Source: Rebecca billardiae RCC1528
Taxonomy: Eukaryota > Haptophyta
Length of the DNA stretch: 64,000 nt
NCBI GenBank assembly: GCA_965240325.2
Contig: OZ251233.1
Coordinates: 1,674,001 to 1,738,000 of the forward strand
Reading direction: 5' to 3'
Shown here: in pieces, positions 22,597 to 34,100 of the stretch
Layout: each line of letters starts with the position of its first letter
Numbering within the stretch: position 1 is the first letter of the stretch
Position numbers and translations under genes: made by a program
Notes under the pieces: model-generated
The model's input: the letters and a program-made list of their open reading frames with translations, nothing else
Told to the model about the DNA's origin: nothing
Database searches by the model: none

Positions 22597-23577
22597 CCCG
22601 CCGCGCTCAGCCGTCGTTAGTCAGTTGCGCACCGTCCGAGTCCCGTTCTTGCCAATCGTGTCGTCGCAGTTGCCGTGATGCACCCGCACTCTGCCACACG
22701 GACCCTGCGTGGGAGCCTGAGCATCCGTTGAAGTGGATCGACTCAAACTGACTCGTAAGGAGTAGTCATATCATCACGTGCTATATTGTCATTGAGCGAG
22801 TGCTGACTGATTGCGGTCCGCGCCCGGACAACCGGCGGCCCGGTACAGGTTCTGAAACGGTCACTAATTATATTAGTGTCACTCGATATTAATTTATTAT
22901 TAATTTTATAATATAGTATGATCACTCACAGCCTAACAGTAACAACTCACCGATCCCGCCGACCCGCGTGACTGAGTGACGAGTCCGCGCCAATCCGCGG
23001 CGTCATTGCTCTTGCAGCGGACTCTGAATAAGTAGGCATAAGCCCGGGCGGCGCCGGGGCTGACCCCGGGCGGCCCGGCCCGGGCGCCACTGGCAGTGGA
23101 CCACTGATGAGTGGACTGGCAGTTGACTCGGACGCAGACCCGGTCTAACTGCGAGTGACGGTCCGTTTAATAATATACTCGAGTTATACACGGCATTCAG
23201 TAATGTCGATTGCGCAGAGCCAGAAGCCGAGCCGGCGAGCCGCGTCGATCGTCCGATACGGATTACGGTACTATGGCGGGCCAGCCAGTCTGAGACGGAC
23301 TACTAGTACTACGGCCGCCACCGTGTCCGTAGCGGCCGGGCCGCGGGGCCGTGGCGTCGGTGCCCATGGCCCGCAGCCCGCCGCGCCGCGTCGAGAGCCT
23401 GCGACTGCCGCGCCCGCGCTTGCTGGCACTCAGCATGATCCGGACGATTGCGCACTCTAAGGCCTGCTCTGTGCTCACACAGATGACACAGAAGCCAGAG
23501 ATGAGAGAAGCCCGCGCGCGCCGCGGTGACAAGTCCTCGTGCCGCCTTGAGGCGCGAACGCCAGGCGCGACCGTGAC
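22597..23577. other. spacer, nothing recognised
   Basis: This spacer has mixed composition with an AT-rich core (about 22860-22930). No gene, RNA or clear element ends were seen. Confidence 0.5.
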
Positions 23578-24885
23578 CTATCGCCTGTCATCTCGACGCT
23601 CGGTCGAGCCACGCGGGGCGCACTCGGGCGGCAGCGGGTAGTCGAAGCACACGTAGTCCTGCGCATAGTACTCGCACAGCTGGCGCAGCACGCCCGCCTC
23701 GGCAAGCGTGGCGCGCGTCACGCGGCAGGCGTCGACCCCGCCCGTACCGCCGTCGCCCTCGGCGGCGTCGCTGAGTCGACTCATCCACGTGTCTGGCAGC
23801 GCGCCCGGGTAGAGCTCGTGCAGCTCGGGTGCCCGCCCACCGAGCAGCGGCAGCCCGGCCACGCGCCTGCGCCTGGGCGCCTCCAGCTGCCGAACCTCTC
23901 GCAGCCGGACGTACCGAGGGCGGTCCTGCCGCAGCCGCCCGGACCCCGGGTCTGGGCGGAAGGCGCAGCCGAGCTCGTGCGCCTGGGTGGCGGTGTGCAG
24001 GTCGTAGCGCAAAGCGGCGAAGGGCACGCCGTCGCGCGCGCTGCCCGCCACGGTGCTGTTCCCTCCCGCGCGGCGCGCTGCCTCTGGAGCCATCATGCCG
24101 CTCACGAAGTGGGACAGGACCGCTTCCTTCGCAGCGCACGCGCGCGGGCCCGACGGCCAGCGCGAGAGGGCGCGGTGCTGCAGCTTCGTGATGGTCGTCG
24201 CGTCGGTCGCGTCGAGTACGGTGTTGTACCCCAGCACAAAGCGCGCGATGGGCTCGCGCACGGCCGTGAATGCAACGTGCTTGCGCGCTGCGCCTCGGCC
24301 TGCGCCGCCGGCAACGACAGCGCGTGCGCGCGACGTCACGGCCAGCCTCCGCTCCCGGGTTTTCCTGGCTGCTGGGTCGTCGTACGTGTTCCGAGCGCCA
24401 CCGAACATCGACTGCGGGTTGCACGAGCGCATGTACTTGAGCTTGAGCCGGTGCGCGACCGAGCCGTTTGCATGCAGCAGGGTCGCGTGCGCACGCGTCG
24501 CCGCTGCATGCACTGTCACGTAGACGAGCGTGCCGTCCGTCTTGATCTCGCTCTGCGCGTGGGGGTAGAAGGGGTCGTAGCACCGCCCCTCGCGAGACCA
24601 CTCCCGCCGTCCGTCCACGCGCACCCACGACGGCTTTGGCGGCGGCATCGGCCGCGCGCATGGCAGCTGCACATGCCCATCCGCATACAGCCGCTCGCAC
24701 GTCGGTGTGTACAGGTTGAGCGTGCGGGCGTGGTGCTCGCCGGCCTCGGCGCGCGCGCGCGCGCGCGCGCGCTCGATCTGTGCCATCACGTCCGTCACGT
24801 CCGTCACGTCCGTCTCGCCGGCCCGGGCTGAGCGCGGCCAGCTGGCCCACAGCACGAGTACGTGTGCAGCTCGCGAGCCCGCCAT
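23578..24885 (-). CDS. sulfotransferase-family protein
   Basis: This 435-residue ATG-started frame has a hydrophobic leader (about 1-22). The clearest motif is HVAFTAVREPIARFVLGYN (about 205-224), which fits the 3'-phosphate-binding RxxxxRxxSxY-type motif of carbohydrate sulfotransferases. The C-terminal CEYYAQDYVCFDYPLPPEC resembles ends of related algal proteins. The 5'-PAPS loop is not obvious: the expected K-x-G-T segment may correspond to VHAAATRAHATLL, which lacks the usual Lys. The enzyme would transfer sulfate from PAPS to a glycan in the Golgi. Part of the N-terminal Arg/Ala run is a CG-repeat artefact (24751-24771). It is head-to-head with the ABC transporter, starts 133 bp apart. 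Confidence 0.65.
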   Translation of the reverse strand: MAGSRAAHVLVLWASWPRSARAGETDVTDVTDVMAQIERARARARAEAGEHHARTLNLYTPTCERLYADGHVQLPCARPMPPPKPSWVRVDGRREWSREGRCYDPFYPHAQSEIKTDGTLVYVTVHAAATRAHATLLHANGSVAHRLKLKYMRSCNPQSMFGGARNTYDDPAARKTRERRLAVTSRARAVVAGGAGRGAARKHVAFTAVREPIARFVLGYNTVLDATDATTITKLQHRALSRWPSGPRACAAKEAVLSHFVSGMMAPEAARRAGGNSTVAGSARDGVPFAALRYDLHTATQAHELGCAFRPDPGSGRLRQDRPRYVRLREVRQLEAPRRRRVAGLPLLGGRAPELHELYPGALPDTWMSRLSDAAEGDGGTGGVDACRVTRATLAEAGVLRQLCEYYAQDYVCFDYPLPPECAPRGSTERRDDRR

Positions 24886-25018
24886 CGTGCCGCCCCGCGC
24901 CGGTCGTGTTCAGCGGCAGTCCGGGTGCGCAGTGCGTCTGTGGCCTGTGCGCAGTGCGCACTGCTGGCGCCCGGCTCTGCCGACCGTCGTCGTCGCAGGA
25001 GAATCTAACACGACAACC
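24886..25018. promoter_or_regulatory. 133-bp divergent upstream region
   Basis: This is all that separates the ATGs of the sulfotransferase (minus) and the ABC transporter (plus). A shared promoter is likely. No TATA-like element is seen. Confidence 0.4.
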
Positions 25019-27635
25019 ATGCGCGCGCTCGTCCCGGCGCTGTGCTGCCTCGACGTGTGCTTGCTCGCGGCGGCGGCCGCATGCGCCCGGGGCACGCCGA
25101 CGTGGCACGTGTGGCGCGACGGGCGCTTCTACTTTGCCGACTCCGTCCTCGACCTGCTCGCGGGCGCGGCCGTTCGCTGCGCGCTCGTGTGCGCGCTGCT
25201 GGCGCTCGCCGCGCGCGTGCACGCGCCGCCCAAGCCACGCCGCAGCGGCGGCCCGCTCGCCACGCCGCTGATCGACGCAAGCGCCGACGACGTCGATGCC
25301 GACGGCCACGGCCCGGCCCGCCTGGCTGCCCGCCGGGCGAGCCGTCTCCTCCTGGGCTCACGCGTCGTCCTCCTCGGCATCACGGCCGCTTACCTAGTGT
25401 GCAAGTGCCTCACGCGGCTCGTGGCCGGCCCGCCCGCGGAGCCGTCCGAGCGCTCACGCGAGGTGGTCTTCTGGGCCGCCGTCGGCGCCACCCTCGCACT
25501 CAGCGTCGCGGAGCACTCGGCGCTCGCGCGCGTGTGGCTCGACCAGCCGATCGCGAGCGGGGAGGCCGCCGACGCGCCCGCGGCCGCCGACGCGACGGGC
25601 ACGCCGGCGCGCTCGGCGCGCGTGCGGGACGTGCTCGCGCTGTGCGCGACCGACTGGCCGCTCTTCATCCAGGCCTTCTGCGGCCTCTCCGTCGCCGCCG
25701 CGGGCGAGTCCGCCATCCCGTACCTCTACGGCGAGATACTTAATGAGATCGCCCTCTCTGAGAACCCGACCGCCTTCCATCGGCCGATGGCGCTGCTCGT
25801 GCTCACGGCGGGCGTGACGGGGCTCGCGACGGGCGTGCGCGGCGCGACGTTCACCATCCTCGGCGCCCGCTTCTCCACGCGCATGCGCCAGCGCCTGCTC
25901 GACGCGCTGCTGCGTGCGGAGATGGGCTTTTTCGACTCCGTCAAGACGGGCGACATCTCTAGCCGGCTGGCGGCCGACTGCCAGAAGGTGGGCGACCAGG
26001 TCGAGCTGAACGTGAACGTGTTCGTGCGCTCGCTGCTGCAGGCGCGCGCAGCGCGCGGGGCCGCGCCGCCGAGCCGGCCCACTCCGCGCGCGCCGCGGCT
26101 CACGCCCCACGCACGCGCCGCCCTCGCCCCGCGGCCGCGCGCGCCCGCCGCGCTCGCGACAGGTGGTGCTCACGACCGCCGCGATGTTCGCCATCAACGC
26201 GCGGCTGGGCGCGGTGGCGTTCGTCTCCGTGCCGCCCATCGTCGTCGCCTCGCGTGTCTTCGGCACCTTCATCCGCAAGCTCGTCAAGGACTACCAGAAG
26301 GCTTTGGCCGACTCGACGGCCGTCGCTGAGGAGGCGCTTGGCTCGATGCGGACCGTGCGCGCGTTCGCGGCCGAGGCGGAGGTGTCGGCGGCGTACCAGC
26401 GCGACATGCGCAAGTACCGCCGGCTGGTGTACCGCGAGGCGGGCGCGTACTTCTGGTACTCCTCGCTCACCTTCACCTTCCTGCCGTACTGCTCCGCCTG
26501 CCTCGTGCTCTTCTACGGCGCGCAGCTCGTGCAGTCGGGCGGCATGCGTCCGGGGCAGCTCGTTTCGTTCGTCTTCTATCTTCAGGCGCTGCAGGGCTCG
26601 TTCAACTCGCTGGCGAGCATCTACACGGGGCTCACGCAGGCGGTGGGCGCGGCGGACAAGGTGTTCGAGTGGATCGAGCGCGAGCCGCGCGTCTCGCCGC
26701 GCGGCGCGCTCATGCACGGCAGCGCGCAGCACGCGAGCGGCGAGCTCCGCCTCGACTCTGTGCACTTCAGCTACCCGGCGCGGCCGGGCGTGCGCGTGCT
26801 CAGGGGGCTGAGCCTCGAGGTGAAGCCTGGGCAGGTGGTCGCGCTGTGCGGCACGTCGGGCGGCGGCAAGTCGTCGGTGCTCGCGCTGCTCCAGCGCTGG
26901 TACGACCCCGAGCCGCCGCCCGCCGACGCGGCCGCCGCCAACGGCTCGGCGGGCTCGGGCGCGCGGCCGAGCGGCACCGTCACCCTCGACGGCCGCGACG
27001 TGCGCGAGTTTGATTCCGTGTGGTATCACACCAACGTCTCGATCGTCTCGCAGGAGCCGACGCTGTTCTCGCGCTCGATCCGCGACAACGTGCGCCTCGG
27101 CCTGCTCCCGCCCTCCGCCGACGGCGCCGCGCCCGCCGACGACGCGCGCCCCGTCGTCGGCGACGCGGAGGTGGAGCAGGCGTGCCGCGAGGCGAACGCG
27201 CACGAGTTCATCAGCACGTTCCCAAATGGGTACGACACGGACGTGGGCGAGCGCGGCGTGCAGCTCAGCGGCGGGCAGAAGCAGCGCATCGCGATCGCGC
27301 GCGCGCTGGTGCGCCGGCCGCGCGTGCTCTTCCTCGACGAGGCCACCTCCGCCCTCGACGCCGAGTCCGAGGCGCTCGTGCAGTCGGCGATCGACCAGAT
27401 GATCCTCAACTCGGGCGGGCGGATGACGGTCGTCGTGATCGCGCATCGGCTCTCCACGATCCGCTCGGCCTCGCAGATCGCCGTGGTGAGCGGCGGCACG
27501 GTGGTCGAGCTGGGCACGCACGACGAGCTGCTCGCGCGCGACGGCGCGTACGCACAGCTCGTGCGCATGCAGCTGCAGGGCCCGCCCGACACGCTCCGCA
27601 GCACCTCGCGCGAGAGCGCGGGCGGCGCCGCCTGA
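25019..27635 (+). CDS. ABCB-type half ABC transporter (TAP/ABCB9-like), 2 exons
   Basis: Exon 1 (25019-26041) carries an N-terminal hydrophobic region of extra helices and the first half of the ABC exporter membrane domain (MRQRLLDALLRAEMGFFD). Exon 2 (26163-27635) has the rest and the nucleotide-binding domain: Walker A GTSGGGKSS (about residue 572), Q-loop SQEP, signature LSGGQKQR, Walker B VLFLDEATSALD and H-loop IAHRLST. The joined product is about 831 residues, and one complete half-transporter would dimerise. The intron (121 bp) is best read as GC-AG: CTGCAG|GCGCGC ... GCGACAG|GTGGTG. This exactly restores NVNVFVRSLLQ-VVLTTA; no GT donor does so without losing conserved residues. The organelle could be vacuole, lysosome or ER, and the substrate (often peptide) is unknown. 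Confidence 0.92.
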
Positions 27636-28239
27636 GCGCTGACTCCGTCGGCGTCTGCCGTCCGTTGCCAGCCGTCAGTCACTAGATAGGCAGCTTCAAG
27701 TCACGTATACGTGAACTGAACACATGGCGGCGAAGGCCTGCGATGATGTGGCGGTGCACGTTTGGCGGCGGGCGCGGAGGCTTAAACATATATATCGTCA
27801 TATATGCCGCGCCCCGGCCGCGGTGCCGCAGCGCGGCCGCTGGCCGGATATGTCGTCACGTAGTAGTCATCACTCACTCTCAGACGACGAGTCACAAAGC
27901 CTAATAAGGCTAAAGCCTGACGATGTCATCATCACGCGACATCGTCAGACTCAGTGATGGACAGACTCGCATCAGCATTCGGGCAGTGCCAGTGGTGCTG
28001 ATGAGTTCAGTGGTGATCGACCACTGATACTGATAGTGGCGACCATCTCGGATCCCGCCTGCTCGGCTGCTCAGCCTGCTGTGCGGCTGCTGTTTCAGTG
28101 GTCGTCGCGTCGTCTTATATTATTATATATTGCTGACCCGCCGGGTCCGGGGCCACGGATAAGTCATAAATTGTGACATCTATCATTCAAATTCAATGCG
28201 TGCCGCGCTGGCAGCGCGCTGCGGCCGCCAGAGTCGCAG
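27636..28239. other. intergenic region between convergent genes
   Basis: This 604-bp spacer holds (TA)-rich patches near 27785-27800 and 28115-28125. No gene or structured element is recognised. Confidence 0.5.
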
Positions 28240-28971
28240 CTAGGGCGCATCAGAGTTCACTCGCACCGCCAGCCAGCAGAAGGCGCGCGGCACGTCGCGC
28301 GCACGCGGCGCCGTGCCGAATAAGTCGTCGATGACGGGCATCGTGAAGGAGAGCCAATGCTCGTGCGAGTGAACGTGATGCAGCAAGTGCCGCGCTCGCA
28401 CGCGCGCCCAGTGCCCGCTCAGCGGGATGCGCGTGTGCACCGCAAAGTGCACCCACGAGTATATACCCCCGCACGCTGTGTACGCGGCGACCGAGCTGAG
28501 CGCGAGCGCGCGGGGCAGGCTTCTGATGGCGATGGCGCCAACGACCGCGAACCAGACCACCGCGAGCGGCAGCGAGTCGATCGAGACGTGGTGGAAGGGC
28601 ATGAGGTGGTGGTCTGTGTGCACACTCAAGTTGGTCACATGCAGCGCCCGGTGAAGCAGCCATTCTTGGACCCACCACAGCACTGGCGTCGCCACGAGCA
28701 CGGAGGACTCCGCTGCAGACAGAGGCTCGGCCACGCGGAGGCGCGCCGCACACGCGCACATGACGGCGAGAACGATGAACACGGGTGTGGGGTGCCCAAA
28801 GAAGGCACGCACAGCAGCCGCGCGCGTCGTCGGCACGTCAAACTTGCCGCTGGTGCTGATCGGGCGGAGCACGGCACGAGCCTCATCATCCAGTTGCTCG
28901 ATGCTCATCAGTGGGCGCGGATTGTGCGCTCGAAACGCCTTGAGCGCGCTGGCCACCTCCGGCGTCATCAT
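28240..28971 (-). CDS. fatty acid hydroxylase superfamily protein (second copy type)
   Basis: This 243-residue, ATG-started, intronless frame has the eight-histidine pattern of the family: HRALH (107-111), HTDHHLMPFHH (118-128), HFAVH (175-179) and HLLHH (195-199) followed by HSHEH. Hydrophobic segments lie at about 62-80, 90-106, 132-149 and 155-172. The compact size and spacing suggest a lipid hydroxylase or beta-carotene hydroxylase-like enzyme rather than a sterol oxidase, and it is clearly distinct from the protein at 12533. No targeting peptide is evident. It is head-to-head with the GMF-like gene. Confidence 0.88.
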   Translation of the reverse strand: MMTPEVASALKAFRAHNPRPLMSIEQLDDEARAVLRPISTSGKFDVPTTRAAAVRAFFGHPTPVFIVLAVMCACAARLRVAEPLSAAESSVLVATPVLWWVQEWLLHRALHVTNLSVHTDHHLMPFHHVSIDSLPLAVVWFAVVGAIAIRSLPRALALSSVAAYTACGGIYSWVHFAVHTRIPLSGHWARVRARHLLHHVHSHEHWLSFTMPVIDDLFGTAPRARDVPRAFCWLAVRVNSDAP

Positions 28972-29090
28972 GGTGCGGCGTGCGCACGCGTTCGCGCGGT
29001 GACGCCCCCTTCGTGATCACGCGTGATCTCGCGAAAGTCATGCAAGGTCGAGTTTCGTCGAAATGGCTGCCGAGCGTGAATTTGAAATGC

Positions 29091-30076
29091 ATGAAAACCC
29101 GCTCCAACGCCAGCATGGTCGTCGTGTCCGCGGCGATCGCCCACCTGTACCCTGACGAGGAGGAACTCGAGCAGGAGCTCAAGGGCCTAGATGAGGCCGA
29201 GGGGCACGCGGTCGAGGCCATCCGGGCCGAGTTTGCTTCCAAGCGCGACTCCGCGCGCGAGAACTTCCACGCTAGGATGCTCGAGGCGCGCAGGCAGGAG
29301 GTCGAGCTGGCAGCCAGGCTCGAGGCGGAGCGCGTGGCGCGCGAGGAGGCTCGCAGGCGCGAGGACGAGCTGGCGAAGCAGGCCGAGCTCGAGCGCATCC
29401 GCGTCGAATACGAGCAGCAGCGTACGGTGAGGCCCCGCTCCGCTCGCTGCGCTCAGCCAGATGCCGTCGTGGACATGCCTGACATGTGCTCAATCGGATG
29501 CCCCCACCCTCCCGCCCCGCCCCGCCCCACCGCACTATCGCGCAGCGCGATGAGGCCGCACAGGCCGAGGAGCAAGCGCGGCTTGGCGCCGAGCTCGAGC
29601 GCCAGCGGGCGGCCAAGCAGGCTCAGCACCCAGCGTCGAGTGCACCGAGCTCGAACTTCGAGAGCCGGCAGTACCGGTTCGCGCCGGGCGTGGACGAGGC
29701 GTTCCGCAGCCTGAAGCGGCCTGCGCCGGGTACACGCACACTAGTGCTGCGCATCGAGCACGACGAAGGCACGCTCGAGATCGACGGCGAGTTTGATGGC
29801 GAGTCGCTCGACGACGTTGCTGCCGACATGTCCGAGGCGGTTCCCCGCTACGTGCTGCACACGTTCCCCTGGGCGCGCGCAGACGGACGGACCCAATACC
29901 CACTGGCCCTGGTGACGGTCATGCCCCGCGCTGTCCCTGCACAGCTGCGTGTCATGTACTCGCGCCCCATCTCTGAGCTGCGTGACCACCTGGGCGTCTC
30001 GCGCGCCTTCACGTGTGAAGATGTCGAGGATTTGGGCCAAGCCTGGCTCGAGGAGCAGCTCGAGGGCAGGCGCTGA
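29091..30076 (+). CDS. glia-maturation-factor-like ADF-H protein with coiled-coil N-terminus (2 exons)
   Basis: A 119-bp GT-AG intron (29427-29545, GTGAGG...CGCGCAG) joins the two frames in phase, giving 288 residues from ATG 29091 (ATG 29040 and 29115 are alternatives). Residues about 15-150 form a highly charged Glu/Arg coiled coil that crosses the splice site. The C-terminal about 125 residues align with GMF: RTLVLRIEHDEGTLEIDGE, RYVLHTFPW, YPLALVTVMP, MYSRPISELRDH and EDLGQAWLEEQLEG. GMF proteins debranch actin filaments by binding Arp2/3. A long coiled coil ahead of a GMF domain is not the usual architecture (GMF is normally about 140 residues), which suggests dimerisation or a scaffold role. 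Confidence 0.85.
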
Positions 30077-30584
30077 TCGCGGCGAGCAGCCACTACCGTT
30101 GACGCGAGCCGTCTGGCACGGACCGTGACAGACGAGTGCGACTGCGACGGCGAGTGACCACACCACGGACGTCGTGTCATTCGTATACTGGACCGCCGCG
30201 ACGAGGACGACGAAGCTGCCGCGCGCGGTCAGTCCGGACCCGGAGTCTGCAGCGGCCGCCCGCAGACTCGGCCAGTAGCCAGTAGGCAGTACGGTCGGAC
30301 TCGGAGTTGGTCCGGCGGACCGGCCGCGCTGCGATCCTGCCAGACAGCGAGTGGCAGCGAGTCTCGTTAACATTATTCGTCATCACGTCACTCGTCATTA
30401 CAGGTACTCACTACTCGTCATCACGGTCAGGTGTCACGCGCGGGTCCCGGTCAGTCACCCGGACTTTATTAAAAAATCCCGCGACCGCGTCGCCGTCGGC
30501 CCGGTCCCGCCGGTCCGCGGGCCGTGCCCGGGCTGCCGCCCGGCTGCCGGCGGCGGCTGGCCGCGGCGGCAGCACTCTCAGCGC

Positions 30585-30659
<75 letters not shown>

Positions 30660-32733
30660 ATTAAATAAAGCATTATACTAGCCCGGCGACACTGACTCAC
30701 TCGGAACTTTTACTTGCCGCCGGGCCCGGGCTGCGGGCCCCTGTGGCCTGTGGCCGCCTGCCCCTTCATTCAGAAGTGCCCGCCCGCCCGCCAATAAGTA
30801 TATATGTATAATCGTGCTGCGCCTGCGGCGACGAACCGACGATAGTACATCGAAATGCATATGACAGTATACGGTAATACGTATGTACTCATACCGGATT
30901 CCGGAAGCGCAAAAGGCCCGATCATCCGCGCAGTGTGTAAAGCGGCGCGGTCGGCTGTTCATGAGTGTTCATTCCGAAGCTTGCAAGTATAGTCAGTGAC
31001 AGACAGGTTGCACGCAAAAATGACCGCCCGCGACTGACAGATGTTACATTCACAGTGGACGCGACCTGTCCACCCGTCTTTCGGTACATCGCGCCCGTCC
31101 CATGGCGGCCGGCGCGTGGCGCGAGTGCTTGGAAACGGAGGAGCACACGAAGGTCGTCCGTTTCCGACCTTCGCGGCCAGGGCCCGCCTCCCCGTTCGCC
31201 CGCAATCGGTACCACAGTCTGGTGCCCAGTTCCTCTCACTCCCGCGTCGGCAGTGGCGCGAAGCCGAAGCGCATCGGGAAGAAGCACAAGGTGACCTGGA
31301 TACAGGTGGTAGATAGAGCCTTCAATGAGGCTGCCGTCGCGAACGATCAAGATGCACCGGTTGCGGTATGCGCGTGCACCCTTGCACGAACGTGTGCTGG
31401 TCTCCTGCTGCGCTGCTCATACCGTACGCACGAGCGCGCAACCGTGCGCACGCGCTCAGGTGGCTCGGACCACACACGCGAGTGCTTGTGAAGCTCGCCT
31501 CACGAGGCCTTCGTAGAAGAAGGCGGGCAACCGTAGCGCGCTAAGGAAGCAGAAGAAGATGCTCGCCAAACGCGTCCAGCGCGCGAGGGTGAAGCTTGCT
31601 ACGGCGCGCGCGGCCTCTGCTGTTGCAGCTCGGGCCGCTGCTCCGGCCGTGCAGGCGTCTGGCGCGGGGTCCTCAGACAAGCAGGCGAACTCTGGGCAGT
31701 CTGCCTTTGCCGCCGGCAAGAAGTATCGGAAGCGCACACATTTGGTCGTGCGCGTGGCGCGCTCGCGCGCTGTGACGCAGCAAGCAGGCGATCCTTGACA
31801 AGCGCCTCGCTGACGCTCAGCAGGCCGAGGCGACGAGAGGCGCTCGACCACGCCGACAGGCACGCCCTGAGCGAGGGGGAAGGCACCTTTCGAGACAGCA
31901 CTCAGTCGCTCGACTTTGAGTATGTCGTTGATCGCGCGCGTGTGTGATCACGTCAGCAAGACTAAGTCGCGCGAGGTGGAGTAGGTGGTAGCGCGCCTCT
32001 TCGCCGCATCATCTGCAGCTGACTGGCGTGCACCCGCCAGCTCGCTCACGTCGCGCGCGGCAGCGGTCGGCTTCCACCCTGTTCGCACAGCGCGGCGCCG
32101 GCTGCACCGCCCGTTCCGCTGGACGCCGGCTCGCTCGTCGTTGACGACTTCTTCTTCAACCCGGTCGCGCGGGCGCGGTGATGGTACGGTACACTCCGGC
32201 AGGCAGATGCGGCGCACTGTCTGATGCTCTGCTATGCGTGCGCGTGCCTTTCCACGACGTCGACTCAGGCTGCTACGCGTGGCATCCAGCTCGAGGCGGA
32301 GGTCGCCGAGGCTCGCCCAAGGTCGAGTCTGCCTTGCGTGTGCTAGGTCGCCGAGGCGCGGCCGCAGGGTGCTCGCTGGCTGACTCCTGATGATGACGAG
32401 GAGTTGCGCGCCGTCGCAACCTCTCGCACGCATGGTGCCGACCGAGTCGAGCGGATGACGCTCGTGGCGGCTGCTCTTCAAATGACGCGGTCGGGCCCTT
32501 GGCGAGCTTGGGAGGAGGGCTCGGTCTGCTACATGTGCGTCAGTAGTCATGGCCTAAACCGTGCGCAAGACTCATTGAGTCGTACATGGCGCGGCAGCAA
32601 CGGCCGCACCCCGTGGGCACCGTGGGCGGGCAGCCATGCTCCAAAGGGCCGAAATGTAACACCAAGGTCAGTTTCCCGTGCAACCTGTCGACAGTAGACA
32701 GCGGCGCCCGGCGGTTCACGAGTTGTCGAGTCT
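30077..32733. other. repeat-rich spacer with possible decayed gene fragments
   Basis: This 2.6-kb stretch contains a (TA)n tract (30587-30655) and, from about 31040 to 32550, plus-strand pieces with natural-looking composition such as GKKHKVTWIQVVDRAFNEAA (31275-31335) and AGKKYRKRTHLVVRV (31710-31755). These lie in different frames broken by stops. No family is recognised. Together with the transposon that starts at 32734 the stretch looks like a mobile-element graveyard. Confidence 0.4.
30587..30655. repeat. (TA)n microsatellite
   Basis: About 69 bp of uninterrupted TA dinucleotides. Confidence 0.97.
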
Positions 32734-33063
32734 GGCTCTGGCTCCGGTTGACCCCTGCCAGTCCGGTCATAGAAACCGGGCGTACCGAAAATGATCTTCG
32801 CATTCCTGCGGCCGAATGAACGCCCGAAGGCGAAGTGCCCCACGGGGCCCGAAGTAGGGTTGCTATCTATGGATGGCCAATAAGTGCCCAGGGTGTGAAA
32901 CTCAGTTTGTGACTACTTCAGACTCTATTTTTCATAGCTATTTACCCAGTCCGGTGACACATTTCCAATAGCTACGGGTGCATCCGGATCGCTCCCGGAC
33001 CGTGTTCTGACCAGAGTCTGAAATGGGTAAATACATACTCATAGTAAAAATAGCTAGTCTGAA

Positions 33064-34100
33064 CTATAGACTCATCTTAGAGAAAGTGCTTGTCGGCCCA
33101 ATAATAAAACTGTGCCCTGGCGGGCGGGGGGGTCGGCGGGCCGTGCCAGTGCTGTCGCAATATTTCCTCTGCGGGTTCGCGTCTTTCATCCACATTCGCT
33201 CGTGGCCGTGGGTGACGGACAGTCCGAGGGCGAGGACCAGTGACACCTGAAGGCTGAAGTTCTCCCACGTGTACACGTCCCGATGTACTCTGTGCGCATC
33301 AGCGAGGCCCACACCCACGAGGGAATGTGCAGCACGCGGGGCGGGGAGGGTAGCCCGTTGCTCCGCGCGAGCGCGGGTACGCGCTGTATGTGCCGCATCT
33401 CGACCGCGATGGCGTAATCGAGCGCCTCGCCGCCGACGAAGCCGCCAGAGTAGATCATGTGCGCATGTCCTCCTGACGCCAGCCGAGAGCGGTCGTCGCG
33501 AGGATGCTTGCCGATGTCCGCTCCGGGCACGATGGGCTAGGCGCAGGTCGCGCTGACGTCGTACACGGCCGCCACGCTGAGCACGAGCGCGTTGACGTTC
33601 ACGCGGTTGTCGCTCTTCGCCTCTTCGACAGGTCTGGCGCCCGCGTGCTCGGCGGCACGAGGAGCTGTTGGTTGTGCGCGCGCGCGCGCACAGCGACAGC
33701 GTGTGCCACTCGCGATCGAGAGTGGGCACGAGCTGGTCACGCGGGCACACGAATCGCAGCGCATCCGTCACCGGCGTGACGACTTCCGCCTCGTCCCGCA
33801 GCGCCTGCGCCATGGACGAGGATGGCGCGGCGATGTTGCATGCTCGACGTTTCATCTCTCTGCGGATGGCATCACGGGCTTGTCTGTGTCGCGCTGCGGC
33901 GAGGGTCGCCAATTCGCAAAGACGCGGCTGCTGCCTTGGCGATAGACCCGGGAGGTGCGTCCGCTGCGCGTCGTGCGCTTCCGTCGCATTGGTCACCGTG
34001 GACGCCATGCACGCCGGACGTGGGCTTCGGCTGAGGGACCGCGAGCGACAGTCCGGTGCGCGGATTCCGGCGATCGAGTTCAGAAGGCGCGCCAATCTTG
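33064..34100 (-). pseudogene. frame-broken coding remnant inside the transposon
   Basis: Minus-strand pieces with protein-like composition occur in three frames: VVTPVTDALRFVCPRDQLV (about 33725-33785), SDNRVNVNALVLSVAAVYDV (33555-33615), MIYSGGFVGGEALDYAIAVE (33400-33460) and TWENFSLQVSLVLALGLSV (33205-33265). They line up in order on one strand, as in a gene broken by indels. They may be the element's lost transposase or captured host or viral sequence. I do not recognise the family. Confidence 0.35.
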
